From positions 806,001-870,000 of the forward strand of contig JH720293.1 of NCBI GenBank assembly GCA_000231825.2: 64,000 nt of DNA. Direction: 5' to 3'. The stretch comes from Tetrahymena elliotti 4EA (Eukaryota; Ciliophora; Oligohymenophorea; Hymenostomatida; Tetrahymenidae). Under the pieces are notes generated by a model. It was not told the origin of the DNA. It saw only the letters and a list, made by a program, of their open reading frames with translations, and made no database searches. Position numbers and translations under genes: made by a program. Positions within the stretch are counted from its first letter, which is position 1; every line of letters begins with the position of its first letter. Below are positions 36,890 to 50,300 of this stretch, in pieces.

Positions 36890-39800
36890 ATTTTTTCTTC
36901 TAGTTTGCATTTATCAAATTAATTAATTAAAAAAATTGAATAATCTTTCAAGCCCTTAAAAGAAATATTAAATCAGTAATGTTGTCTACAAAAAAATTTC
37001 TTTTATATGAAGCTAAGAAAAGTATTTAGTATTGTTTGCAATTAATTATATATCTTCATAGCATTTGACAAATTAATTTTTTAAAGATAAAACTAACTGG
37101 AATACCTATCAGCTTGCTAGCTGATCATGACACATTGCTTTTAAAAAGAAATTATAAATTTTAATTTTTCTTTTACTTTTACTTTTAATGAAATAGCTCA
37201 TAAAAATGGTTAAAATACCAAAATACTAATTTCTAATTGAGCTTTGTTTTGTATGATTAAAATTATTAGTTTATCATCATTTTATCTATTCAAAGCTAAA
37301 TTTACCTAATTTTTTTACTTCTCTAATTTTTCAGATTTAGGTACTAGATTTACTTTTACGAAACTAGGTATAACTCATTCCAAAAAGAACAAAAGAAATA
37401 AATTTACTTATCAAAGTTTTCTTTAAATTGAAAAGAAAATTGAAAGAAATTTATTAAAAAGTAATAGTACTATCAATTATACATTTTCAATCAATTACCT
37501 AATTATCTGAAATCAGATCATTCAAGCAAAATATTTGTAAAAAAAAAGTTTTTTATTAATTTAAAAGCGTTTTCGGTACCAATTACATCAAATTTTTTAA
37601 TGTTAGTAACTTTGAGATTAGTTTCTATTTCAAAAACTATCTATTTCTTTTTTTATGCAAACAAAATTTTTGAATAAATTATTGAAATATTTTCATTTTA
37701 TGCAAACAAACTCAATACTTGATATGCTCATTACTTGAAGGTAAATCTAATTTTAAGAATTTTCAACCAAGAGGAGATTTTACTATTAAAATGAGTATAA
37801 TTTTTAATTGGTATAAATATTTACTAGTCTCAGGCTCTTCAATTTTTTCAACTTAATTTTAAATTAAAGATAAAGAAAATTAATCTTAAAGCATAACTAA
37901 AAAGAGGTCTTCAAATAAAAATAATATGAAATAAAGAATAGTTAAATGAGATGTAAAATTTGGGAGAGGTAATTAAGCAACTCATTTTCACAAAAAATAA
38001 AAAAAATGTATCAGAATTTTAAGAAAAATCATATCTTTGGATGATGAAAGAAAGCCAATTAAAAAAATCAAATAGCAAGGATTGTAAGCTACAAAAGAAA
38101 GAAAGAAAAATTTTTTCTAGGGTTTTTCCTTATCTTCAAAATAATTGTATTGATATTTAATTTAAATAGATAATTAGATTAACAAGAATATTACTGGTGT
38201 AAAATATTATTTTAAAATATTCCTTTGTTTACTCATTTTTAAAAGAATAGTGAGCATAACCTAAAACTTATTAAAAGAAATCAATCAAAATTAGATTTGT
38301 TTTATTTCTAATTTTAATTAAATTGTTTTGTTAACAAACCTTTAAAATGTTGAATATTTCATATGAAGGTGGCATCTAATATTTGTAAATAATTTAAAGG
38401 AATTAAGCATTTCAATTTTTTATTTTTGCATGAAGTATAAAAATTAGTAGTATTACCAAACTATGTTATTCAAGAATTAAAATATTGGAGTAATTTGAAT
38501 AATGAATTTTTGAATAATTACTGAATAATACAATAACTTAGGTATTTCATCTAATTTATATCTCTAATAGCAAATACAAAAATCAACTCTCTTTCTTTGC
38601 ATAATTTAGAGCTAAATTATAATTCTTAAGAGTAAGTTAAAAAATATAACATAATCAATTAAAAATTTAAGAAAATAAAATTGAAAGTATATCTTATCGC
38701 TTATTGAAAAAATAATAAGTAACACTATTTGTTTCAGTTTATTTATTTTTGAGAAAAATTATTTTCCTTCTATTTTCATTAACCAACCAAATTAAGATTT
38801 TAATATACTCTAATAAACTCCTAAATATAAAAATAGATTTTAATAAAATTATCAAATTTCTAGAGAAAATTAATTGTAAATTTGAAAATAGCATCTTCAA
38901 AAACAAATATTAAAATATCAAATAATGCTAATTATTTTTTTAATTTGACAATTTTTTTTTTAGATCTCTTTGTACTTTCTGTTCTGTACAAAATTCCTTA
39001 AAACTAACAACAGAGGTAAAAAAATGAAATGGATTATTTAAAAGAATTAATTAAATGTATAACGATTGTAATTGAAATATTACTCTTATTTCCATTTTTT
39101 ATCTCTTAATAATGGGAATTTAAGGTTTTAAAATATGTTTAGTAGGGTTAGAAATGATATAAATTGAGTGTTATTTTTTAAGTCTATTTTTATTTTGGTG
39201 GAATAGAAGTACTATCTAAGAGAAATTTAGCAACAGTATTAATAAAGTTTTTTAATTGTAAGAATTTTTTTTAACAGCAGTAGTTTGTAGTGATAATTAA
39301 TATTTTGATTTTGATGCATGATTTAAAACAGATTTTAAAAAGCAACTAAAGGTAAAATTAAGAAAAGCAATTTGAAATAAAATTATGATTTCATAAGAAA
39401 TCACCCCTTAAGAAATTGTGATCATAAATTAATTTTCATAAATAAGTTTTAGTTTTCATTCTGACTAGTTAGTTTTTTTAATTAAATTTCAAGATAATCA
39501 AGAAATCAAGCAATAATATTTTAAAAAATATTACTTATTTCTAAATTTATTTACATAAAAACCAATCTAATATTTTAAAAATGTAATCAAGATTGTTTAT
39601 TTTTACTTTTATTTAGTTTTTTGTATTATCTTCAAATATTAAATATCGATTACTTCTAAATGTTAATTATCATTTAGGATTCTTGTTTTTACTGCTTCAA
39701 ATAATGATTAAACCCTTGTATTTTTTATCCTCAGCTTCTAGTTTTTTCTTATTTAATCAATTTTCTAAAGGTCTTATTGATGTGGTTTACTTAATCTGGA

Positions 39801-42800
39801 AAAAAAATTTGAGAATTTTAAATTTATAATAGCTTAATGGACTAATTGTTTTGTTGGTGCTAAAAGAGGTTATGCTATTTTAAGATAATAATTAATATTA
39901 AGTGAGCGTTAAATTAATTTTTAACGCTGTTCAAATTTATGCTCAGTTGTTGAAGTGACTTAAAGAATTGAATAGTGAAATTGAAGGTTTACAAACAAAA
40001 GTAAACTATCCTAATAATTACTATCTAGTTTGAAAACTAATTATTTAATTAATTAATCCTTTCTTTTTAATGATCCAAAACAATTAGATTCACTAGATTC
40101 TTTATGAATTATACAATTAATTTGTGTTTACAAAAAAATTTAAGAAAAGAGGTAGTGCAATCTAGTTGATAAAAGTTAATCATTGAAAAAAAAAATAACC
40201 AAAAAGGCAAATTAACAATACCTTATTTTTCATTCATTTTTTATTTTACACTCACTTTTAATTTTAAACTTTTTTTTTACTAAAAAATTATGTTCTAAAT
40301 ATATTTACGTAGCATTAAAATCCACTTGAGAGGAAAGATAAGTATTTCTTCAGGAGAATATGAAATTGACTAAACATCAAGAAATGTACTTTTATAGAAT
40401 AAAGTTAGTTTTGTTTGATATGAATAAACTTTTGATCTTAAATTTTTGGTTATAAATAAATTGTTTTTTATTTATTTATTATTTTTGTAAGAAAGTTTCT
40501 CATTTTCTTTGTAAAGTAAATCGCTAATTTGTATTTTTGATATTTTCAGATATTTTTTGACAATATTTTTGAATTGTCTCTTCTAAAAATCAATTCCTTT
40601 TTGTTGATATTTAATCATTCCAACCACTCTTTAGCAAAGATGACCCATATAAGTGCTTAATCTAAATTTATAAAAATTTAGACACAAAATTTGATATTTT
40701 TGCAAGTAAAAGTAGATTGCTGCTGGCTGAGAAACAAGGAATAGCATAGACATCTTTATTACAAACAATTTTACTAAGAAAAGCTAAATTGTTCTATAAA
40801 TATTTGTTTATCGAATTATGTTGAATCATTTAACATTAACCTAAAAATAGTTTTTAATAATGGTAAATATTTCATGAAATATTGACTAAAATAAACAATA
40901 TGTAGGAATTTACTACAACTACTAAGTTTTTCAATTGCATCAAATGCACATTTATTACAATACTTATGAGATATATACAAATTAAGTCACTATTAGATTA
41001 GGATTTTTTTCAATATTACACTTTCACCACAAAAAAATAAAAAGTGATAAAAATAAAAACAAAAAATAACTCTTTCAATTATTAAAAATCAAAAAGAGTT
41101 AATTCATACATGATTTTGATTTTGGATTTGTAATTAAATATACTTCTTTTAATTCTTTTGCTTGCTTTCTTTTACTGAGTGACATAAACTAATAGTACTT
41201 TTTATTGGATTTTTAAAAAAATCATATTTACAATAAAACAGATATTGCTAGTTTGCTATTACTTCTTTGGAAATTATGATTTTTTTATATTGGATCTGAT
41301 TTTATGTTATCAAAAAATTTGGATTTATTTTGCCTCTATTAACTTTCATATAAAATTCACCTTTAATTTTTGAGCTATCTTGCAAGATTTACATTAAGTT
41401 CAAAGAATTTTATAAAATGGACAGGTCAGAAAAATACCATTTTTGTTAAATACTTAGTATGAGAGAAAAAAAAATTTTGTTTTATATGAATTGCTTAGAG
41501 AAATAAAAAACATGTTTTAGATAGTAGCTGGGTAAGAAGAATGAATGAATTGTTTTTCAAGAAAAGAATTTTGTGGCAGTAAAATAAGAAAAGAAAAGTT
41601 AGTGCCCAAATAGATTTAATTCGAATAAAAAGTTGAATCATCTTTTGATATTAATTTTCCCCAGATACTGTGATGAAAGGCCTACTCAACAGATTAAATA
41701 AGATCAACAATAGGGAAATGCAATTTTATAATAAAGTGTATAGCATTTATTAATAAAGTAAGAATAAAAATGAGTAAGAAAAATATGATTTTTCAAAGAA
41801 GAAAAGAAATAAAGAGTTATTAGAAGTAGTAGGGTAAAAGAGAAAACATTTGTGTTTGATGAAGGAAAGTATCAATTAAAGTGAAATAAAATGAAAAATA
41901 GATCAAAAAACATAATCTTAAACAAAGAAAAACAAAAAATCAATAAAGGCAAAAATAAATATAATATATTACACAAAAAAAGTAAAAAAATCAAAAAATT
42001 AAAAAAGAAAGAAGAAAGTAAGAAAATAAAGAAAAAAGAACTTACTATTAACCCCAAATAAAAAAGAAAGAAATTAAATAAATAGTTAATAATAAAGAAT
42101 TCCAGTTTTATCTCATCGCAATTGCTGACAATTTGATTTCTCGACAGACAAACAAACAAAAGCAGATTGCTAAACTACATAATAAACTATTGAAAGTATA
42201 TAAAGCGAGAACCAGTTCTTATCTAGATATTAGTTAATACATAGAATATACAATATACAGCTACTTTACTATTATTCAGTTCAATTTAGTTACCTCTTCT
42301 TTTGTAGAAATAGATTACTGAAATACACCCAAAACCTATTATTCAGCATATCCTTCTACTTTATTAATCAGCCATCGCTCTTTTAAAAATCCATTCCTAC
42401 CAGCTTCTACCCACATTAAATTAATTCTAAAGAATTTGATAACACCCTAAACATCTCTTTGAAATGTCTTCATTTTAGGTAAAAGCCCGTTTTGATCTAA
42501 ACGATTTCAATTTTATCACAATTTGCTTATCAAAACTATTTCATTTGTTCTTCGCTTTTTACTGTTCTTCTTTATAAGCTTAATTTTGATAGCTAATTCA
42601 AAATTTTAATATAGAAATTTTTTATATAATTCTTACTGAAGTCGAATAAAGGCAATAGTGATCGCTCAGCCATTCAGAAATTTATGAAATGCAAAATTAA
42701 ATTTTATTATTTATCTTAAAGCATATTTTGAAATACCTATCTATCTAAATCAATAAATAAACTCCTCCTTAATTAAAATTTTTTTCTTTTGGAGTCCTAT

Positions 42801-43112
42801 CAATAATTCAAAAATCAAACTCAACAGCTACCCCTATCCTTAAAATTTAATTTTTAAGATATGATTAAATACCAATTTTAACTTAATCGAAAATTTGCAA
42901 TATCACAATTAGACAAGACTATAAAATTAAATGCTCAGCCTAAGTCTATTTAATATTTATTTTCAAGATTAAATTAAATATATAGCATGAAGTTAGATAA
43001 ATAAATAACTAATGATACAAAGTTGTAGAACTAACTATTACAAGCACATTTCTTTTATTAATTTTTTACAAATATTTTTATTAACATGTAGAAACCAAGA
43101 TAGTAACCTTCT
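36890..43112. other. 6.2-kb region without a supportable gene
   Basis: The longest gene-free stretch in the window. TGA is frequent in all six frames. A purine-rich stretch near 37900-38120 and an A-rich one near 41500-42160 look slightly less random but give no frame longer than about 100 codons with coding character. From about 42165 the plus strand becomes richer in C and poor in G up to the gene at 43113, which suggests a long transcribed leader. A minus-strand open frame at 42276-42473 (65 residues) is possible but unsupported. Confidence 0.5.
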
Positions 43113-46100
43113 ATGTCAAATCTCGATGCTTAGCAAAGAGGAGGAGTAGTCAGACAACCAAATGGAGTACCTCACAGTGACCCACACCTTAATTTCATTC
43201 CTGAAAGCCCTGAAATAAGCAGATAATTCTTTTTAGCTAATAATTTGCTAAATCCTTTGCAAAATTCAGCTCTTTAAAATCCTATAACTCTCCCATTCTT
43301 AAATATCAATCCCTTATAAAATTTGAACATTCCAGATTTATCTAATGGTTCTTCCTCAAACTTATAGTCTACTCCATAAGTTTAACTTCCTCAAAATCTT
43401 AATTTTATTCCAAACCATGAATAAGAATCCTCAAATAGACTTATCAATCTATTGAACTTCCCAAATCCAAACTTAAATGTCTAATAACTTTTATTTAACA
43501 GTATGCTTTAATAATAGCAATTAAACAACAGCCAGAATAACGGATAAATAATTCAGAACCAACATTTAGCTTAATAAGCTCAATAAGTTTAATAGCAATA
43601 AAACAATTAGATTTAGCATAATTAATAATAGAATTAGTAGCAATAAAATCCACAAATTTAAAATTAATTGATAGCATAGTTAGGTTTGCTAAATAATCCT
43701 TTCCTCATAACATAGTTACTGCAAATTATTAATAATCCACATGATTTAGCTCGCTTTTAAAGTAATCTTCAGCGTTTACAGCAACAAGCATTTTAAGCAG
43801 TGAATTTACCTCCTTAAATCCCTTTAAATAATATGCCTTAATAAGTACCAGTATGTTTGAATACCAATTCAAGCGCTGCAAATGCTGTTGCAACTACTAA
43901 CAATTTATAGCAAAAGTTAATTCATCAATAAAAACAAAAAGAAGAATTGACAAATATGCTTGAATATTTGGTAGAAAAAATGCATCAAACAGAAACAGAT
44001 CAAATCTTTGAAAAGAAGTGCGAATTCAAGTTTTTACATGGTGATGACTTGACAATATTTGATAACATTGTCCATAAATATTAATTTTCTAAAAAAACTA
44101 AGGAAGAAATGATAAAATATATCTTAAGAAAGTGCTTTAAATTTTTAAAAAGCAATATCAAATAATAGGAAATAGTTGGATAAAAAGATATTGAAGTTGC
44201 TTTTACTCTCAAATATTTTGGAAATGAAATAGAAAGTTAATAACAGCTTTAAATACAAAAGCAATTTTTGCATAGCGAGAATAATTTAGGAGCTAATAGA
44301 AATAGAGACTCTGACGATTCTGATGATTAATTAGATGAGGTAAAAATTAAGCAAGAAGATAATAATCCTATGAAAGAAATAGGATCTATTAACAATCTCA
44401 ACTCCACCAAAAATCTTCCAAGCATGTCTGTTAATAATCTTGACTCTGATGATATCATTGATAAAGTTATGCCATTCAAGTAAGAATTATTTTTTAGATT
44501 TCAAACAAGTATTAAATAACTAGCATTTAGCAAAAGAAATTTAGGTGTAAATCTAAATTAATTTCATCAATTTTTGAGTTCTTTGTGGATAAAAAAAGAC
44601 CATATTAATTTTGCTTTACTTTATTAATATCTTTACTCTCTTAAACTAATTTAATTATTTTTATTTAAAAAAAGGCAAGGAAGTAAGATTAAAACAATGA
44701 ATATCTAATTCTTAAAGATGATTTTCAGAAGTGAGCTCTTCGTTAAAGATTATCAAGTTTATTTAGGTAAATTTTAGTCAATTCATTGGAAAATATTAAT
44801 ACCAAATAAAATTTAAAAAGAAAAATTTGAAGAATTGGCTCAAAAGGAAAATTAAAAGAAAATTCAAAAATGTGTGAAAAACCTCCAAGATTTCATAGAA
44901 AAAGGATAAATTAGTGTAATTTAATTGAAATTTTACTATTTTTAACTAACATTTCATTCAAATCTTTTCAAAATGTTAAAAAATTTTATAATGAGGCTTA
45001 TTTTGTTTGCTATTTAGATTTAAATTAAATCTTTTTAAATCATCATATAAATCTATTTTATTTTTCTGATTTTTTTCAAAATCTTCCAAATGAAAAACGA
45101 ACGATGTTTCAACTTCAGAAATTTGATTAATTATAAATTTAGATTTATAGTACCGCTTTGTTAAGCTAAATACAAATTAATTAAAAGTATATAATTACAT
45201 TTATTTACTATAAAAGATATTTTTTTTGGCTTAACATTTTTTGGTAGACTCCAAAACCTCTTAATTTAATATTTTTCTCCTAAATCAATTTAATTAGCAT
45301 AAATTTTAAATGACATGAAATGGTTATGAAATTCATTAATAATCCTTTTTTTATCTCCTAAAAAATTACTTAAAATTTTTTATTTAAATTAACAGAAAGT
45401 AAAATCTTACAAAAGACTCCCCTGGTTAAAAATATGGTTGAAAGAAACCTATGATCTTGCTAAGACACTTTGTGCTTATGCTGATGAAGGTAATATTTTT
45501 AAGATTCTATATATTTGTTAAGTTAAATTTACTTTATAGATAATCCAAAAGAATCTGATATACTTGCTTCATAAAGTGATTTAAAGAAAAAGCTTAAAAC
45601 TTAAGAGTCTTCCAGTAAGCTTTAAAATCCCAAAACTAGCTGTGATGACAGTGAATAATAAACTCCTTACTCTCCTCCAGATTTTAACAAAATGCCTTTC
45701 TAAAATAATAACTAAATAGGTGTAACTTCAGGATCTCTTTCTTCTGCATCTAAGTTGAAAGTTTCTTCTCCTTAAAAATCAGAAGGATAAAAGTCAGAAT
45801 ATAATGCTATACTTAAATAGCAATAACAACTTGAAGATGCTTCCAAAAAATCTTCTTTTGCTTAACAATAATAGTAATAATAAAATGGGGAATGGAAAAC
45901 TCCTGATATAGTTAGAAGAAGCCCACCTAGAGTTGAAGAAATAGAGCTACAAGCTTCAGATAGTGTAAAAGGCTTTGAAGCTCCTAAAGCTAAAAAGAGC
46001 TCTGAATTAACCCAAAGCGATCTTCATGTGATAACAGAATAAAACTCAGAAAAAAATTCTGCTAATAACTAAATAAAGCATGAAGAAAATGAGCATTTGA

Positions 46101-46153
46101 TAACAGCAACAATATTAAAGGATGTCTAAACTCTTAATTCCACTTTAGTTTGA
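43113..46153 (+). CDS. Gln/Asn-rich protein of a ciliate-restricted family
   Basis: ATG 43113; introns 44480-44674, 44916-45395 and 45490-45539; TGA 46151-46153; 771 residues. Residues 1-280 are a Gln/Asn/Leu/Pro-rich disordered region including near-pure Gln tracts. A conserved-looking core follows: CEFKFLHGDDLTIFDNIV, then TKEEMIKYILRKCFKFLKS, an acidic Ser/Asp stretch, then MPFKQGSKIKTMNIQFLK, a helical region, and KSYKRLPWLKIWLKETYDLA. From memory, this order of short motifs recurs in many ciliate proteins of unknown function. The C-terminal 220 residues are Ser/Lys/Gln-rich and disordered. No signal peptide or membrane segment. The Lys/Arg-rich helical core and disordered flanks would suit a nuclear or cytosolic scaffold, but function is unknown. 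Confidence 0.85.
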
Positions 46154-47362
46154 AGAAAAAATCACACATTAAAGGGATAGTAGTATTAATAATAATTACA
46201 AATCTAAATGAAATATAACTCTTTCTTAAATATCAATCAATCAATTTAATTTAAAAATTTCTAAAAACTGTCAAAAAATAAATAAATAAATAAACTGAAT
46301 TAATACAAACCTAAAATTCCTCCTCTCTTTAACAACCAAAAGAAACAAAAATAATCACAATCACAAAATCAAATGCAATAAACAAACACAATAATAATCT
46401 CAACTTTTATAATTATACTCTATATATTATTATTAAATGGAAACTTAATAAATAAAAATCTAATCTTTTTCATAATTGCCTCTTTCTAGATTTTATTTAG
46501 TTTAGCTTTTCAAATTATAGAAGAGAAGTAAAAATTCCAGCCAGCAAGCAAGCCATTCCAATTCTCAATTATTCAAATAAAATTAAATAAATTATCTTTT
46601 TTATATATACTTTAACTATCATTCAGTCTCACATTTTATGTTTGTATCAATAATCAAATATTCAACTTATATTTTATGCTGATTTATCAATTTGTTAATA
46701 TATATATGATTACCGTAAAACCTCATTCATTTAGAAGTCTTAAATTGAAAAATATTTCTAATAAAAGAGGTTTTGATTTCAGAGAATTTTAACACTCTTA
46801 CCTCACAACTAGCTGTTTTCTTGAATGAGGGAGGTTTTATGATTTATATTTTTTTACCAAAAAGTTTGTTTGTGCAATTAAAATGTTAAATTGTAGAAGA
46901 GTTGATAATTTTTTTAATCCTAAACACATAATAACTATCAAAGCTATTTGTTGTTATTTTTTAATTATTGTAAAATAAAAAATGTTGTTAGTTAAAATTT
47001 AAAAAAAAAACAATTAATTTTTTTATTTTATTTCTTCAGTAAGTAAACAAATAAAATAAGTACATTTTATATCTTGAAAAATAAATTTTTCAGTAAATTG
47101 ATTGCTTAATTTACTTTAAGTTTAAAATAGAAATGGTATATTTGATAATAATTTTATTTACAAACAAATTTTTTTACGTTATATAATTATTTCTTAATTG
47201 GTCATTATGATTTTTGAAATAAATTTTTTGATTAAAAGGATCCTTTTAGTCAGATTGCCATTTAGTAAGCTGGCTAGCCAGTCATTTATTCAATGGCTAG
47301 TAGTTAACAATTAAGTTTGTTAATTTAGTTTAAAGAATTAAAAAATAATTTTATCAAGAGTT
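46154..47362. other. intergenic spacer between convergent genes
   Basis: About 1.2 kb of AT-rich DNA containing the inverted-repeat element at 46715-46840 and a perfect 12-base palindrome ctggctagccag at 47271-47282. No gene seen. Confidence 0.5.
46715..46840. mobile_element. 126-base inverted-repeat (MITE-like) element
   Basis: The left end gtaaaacctcattcatttag is matched in inverted orientation by the right end (about 46818-46840): taaaacctc, then cattca and agaa, are shared, with a 4-base insertion in the right arm. An internal copy of the arm motif, agaggttttga, lies near 46766. The size and the gtaaaa terminus match the intronic element at 36118-36239, though the arm sequences differ beyond the first six bases. 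No coding capacity. Confidence 0.5.
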
Positions 47363-50300
47363 TCAAACTAACTTCTCATCATTCAGATAAACATTAGAAA
47401 CCAGAAAATTTGATTCTTTAACACTATTTAAAACTAATTTTTTGACTTTGTCCTTGTTTTCACTATTTTAATAAAAAGTAAACATTAAATAATAAATGAG
47501 AAAAATATTTATTTACTCTTAAAATATTTATAATTTTTTTATGGGCAATTTCAACAAATTAGGTAACTATTTATGCAAATCTTTATTTTTTATTCTTAGA
47601 ACAAGATTTTAAAGAAAGTTCTAGCTTTATATAAATTTAATTATGTTGCTGTCTAAGCTATCTAATTCCAACTCTACTTAAGAAAATTTGTTTATTAATT
47701 TTGAAATATCATCAACAAAATGACAATAGTTGCTCATTTTTGAATCTAAGTAAGTTAAAGAAAATTAATCACACAAACTCATATTTTCGATAATAGATGA
47801 CACTATTTGGAGATCAATTTCAAGACTTTCTATTTCCTTTAACTCTAAACAGAACTGAATGCACTTTGAAAAGAATTTCTTACAAAAGCATTAAAAGATC
47901 TTACTAAGCTTGTTTTCTGTATTCTTCATGCTGTATTTACTATAAAAAAATAAATATATTATAAAAAATAGAATCTATTGGTTACTCAAAAGAAATTTTC
48001 AGTCTTTAATTCAGAGAAGTAACTTAAATAAGTTTAGATAGTAACTTTTAGTCTACTTAACTATCCTTATTAAAATATATTTCAAGGGTATCCAGAATTA
48101 CTAACTATAAATTTTAAAGTTATTGAAAAATATCTTCTTTTTGCACATAAATTTTTAGCTCTTTTAACTAAAGTGTTACTAGATTTTGAAATCCCCTCAT
48201 TTAATAATTTATATTCACTGAAGAGTTAAGACTGATTTTATTTATTTGGCTATTAACTATACTTTAGATGATTTTTTGAGCTTTATCATTATTAATAAAA
48301 GAACTTTCAAAAATAAATTTATTTATCTATCTATTATTTTTGACAGTATTAAAGTAAGGTTCAATATCTTTATATTCTAATTATTTAAGATCATAGCCGC
48401 TTAAATTTACAGTATTTATGTACTAATTGTCTAGATAATATTTTAAATCTAATTTTTCTTCATCTTATTATTAAGGTATAATTTGTGCTGGGGTATAGAT
48501 TAACCCTTTCTTTAAGCTCTCTATGTTATATTTTAAAAGATAAAATAAAAATAAATATTAAAAAGAAAAAAGTTTACTCAGCTATTAGTAATTGAATAGG
48601 ATGTCTATATCCTAGGCATCTTTATCAATAATTTGGAACTTTCCAAAATAAATGTTTATGAATGAGCATTAATTTACATATGATAAATACTTTTAAAGTA
48701 ACCTATTGTAGTTTTTATCATATGGTTCTTTATTTAAAGAGTTTTAATTCTGAAAGTTAAAATAAAGATTTAATTCAAAGCGATCTATTAACTTTCCTGA
48801 AGAAATAAATCTTTGAATTTATTCTAGGTCAAAGTTATCATTAGGCTTCACAAGTAAATGTATTTTTGTAACTTTTTAGCAATATTTGAAGATTGTCTCA
48901 AAAAAATAAAAATTATTTTCTGCGAATATTGAATAATCTAATTTTATTTTTTTCAACTACTTCTGAGTTTACAAATATGGAAACAAGTTTTAGTCTTTAA
49001 ATTAACAATTAGTAATATCTAGTACTTCTATACTTCTATAAGCTGTTTATTGCTGCAGATATGAAAAAGAAATTTAATTACCAGAATAATCTAACTTTGT
49101 CAAATTTGAATTAATATTCTGAAGATTAATATAAAGGCATTAGTGATCATTTCCTGAAATATTTGGGCAGTAACTAATCTTCAAATGTTTAAGTTCATTT
49201 AAAAAACCATAAATAGTTTTTAATAAATCATAATTGATTTAATAGTTTTCACTCAAATCTAAATATTTAACTTTTTTGAGTAGTTCACACTCAATTATAT
49301 TTTTGAAAAGAGTCTTTGTTGATTAAACAAGATGATTTTTTGAAATATTAATATTTCTGCAAATAAAAGTTTGTAAATACTCTTTAGGCTTGTCTTATAG
49401 AAGAAAGAAATTATTGATTGTGCTGTATAATAGAGTTGTATATGAGATATTTAAGCTAGTTAAAAACTAGGTCTCATTAGTACCTAGATAGTTAAGAAAG
49501 TCATCCCTAACTTAAGCTCGAGAAATATCGAGTTATCTAAGATTCATTGTGTTAAAAACAAAATACTTAAGATTAGTCAAATCACAACCTCTCATAGTTA
49601 ATGAATATTTTATATTCATTTTGGATTATTTACTTTGCATTCTATTATAACTGTTTTTCCTCTTTGAATCAATCTAATCAAAATATTTATCTAAATTTTT
49701 ATATATCTCAATATTTTCCATCTCAAAAACAATTCTAAGATATTCTTCAAGTAGCTTGTTGCAATTAGAGAAATCTAAATGATTACTGTTAAATAATATG
49801 TTTTATTTCATTTTAGAAGGTAACTCTTAGTATACCTAATAAGTGAGTCCCTCAATAATACTTTTTTATGGATCTAATAAGGTTTCAATATGCAGTTAAC
49901 TGACATTAGAAATTAGACCAAGATTAATGTAGACAATTCCTTATGAGTTCTGTTTAACATAATTCTCTGTAAAGCTAAAAATAATATTATTTGCTAGCTA
50001 AGATGAAATCTTTGTGGGATCTTTAAAATCATAAAGGACATAAATAAAAATCTCTTCACATCTATTTTAATTGTTTGTCTTTAAAAATAATTTCTAGTAG
50101 TTTACAGCTGACTCTGTTTTACCAATATTTATAAAAACTTTTCTTTTTCTTACTTAATCGATATCAAATTATAGTCTTTAACTATTTTAACAAATAATAC
50201 TTCTGAATTGCTAATTTTAATAAAAAAATTTTAAGTATCATTTTATAAGTAAATCAATTTCTTATTTTTATTTAATTTAATATTCCACTAATTAAGGTCT

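Noticed and set aside
37940..38130. Purine-rich stretch with short plus-strand frames
   Set aside because: Frames are broken by TGA in every phase and no splice pair joins them convincingly.
38780..38800. 'aaccaacc' motif resembling part of the Tetrahymena chromosome breakage sequence
   Set aside because: The remainder of the 15-base breakage consensus is absent and no telomeric G4T2 repeats are nearby.
41872..42159. Minus-strand 95-codon hydrophobic frame
   Set aside because: It comes from an A-rich plus strand read backwards (Phe/Leu/Ile runs), so it is low complexity rather than a membrane protein.
42276..42473. Minus-strand 65-residue frame starting MKTFQRDVQGVIKFFR
   Set aside because: Composition is protein-like, but it is short, has no flanking exons I can join, and lies in the presumed leader of the 43113 gene.
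47271..47282. Perfect 12-base palindrome ctggctagccag
   Set aside because: Isolated and short; expected by chance occasionally and not linked to another feature.
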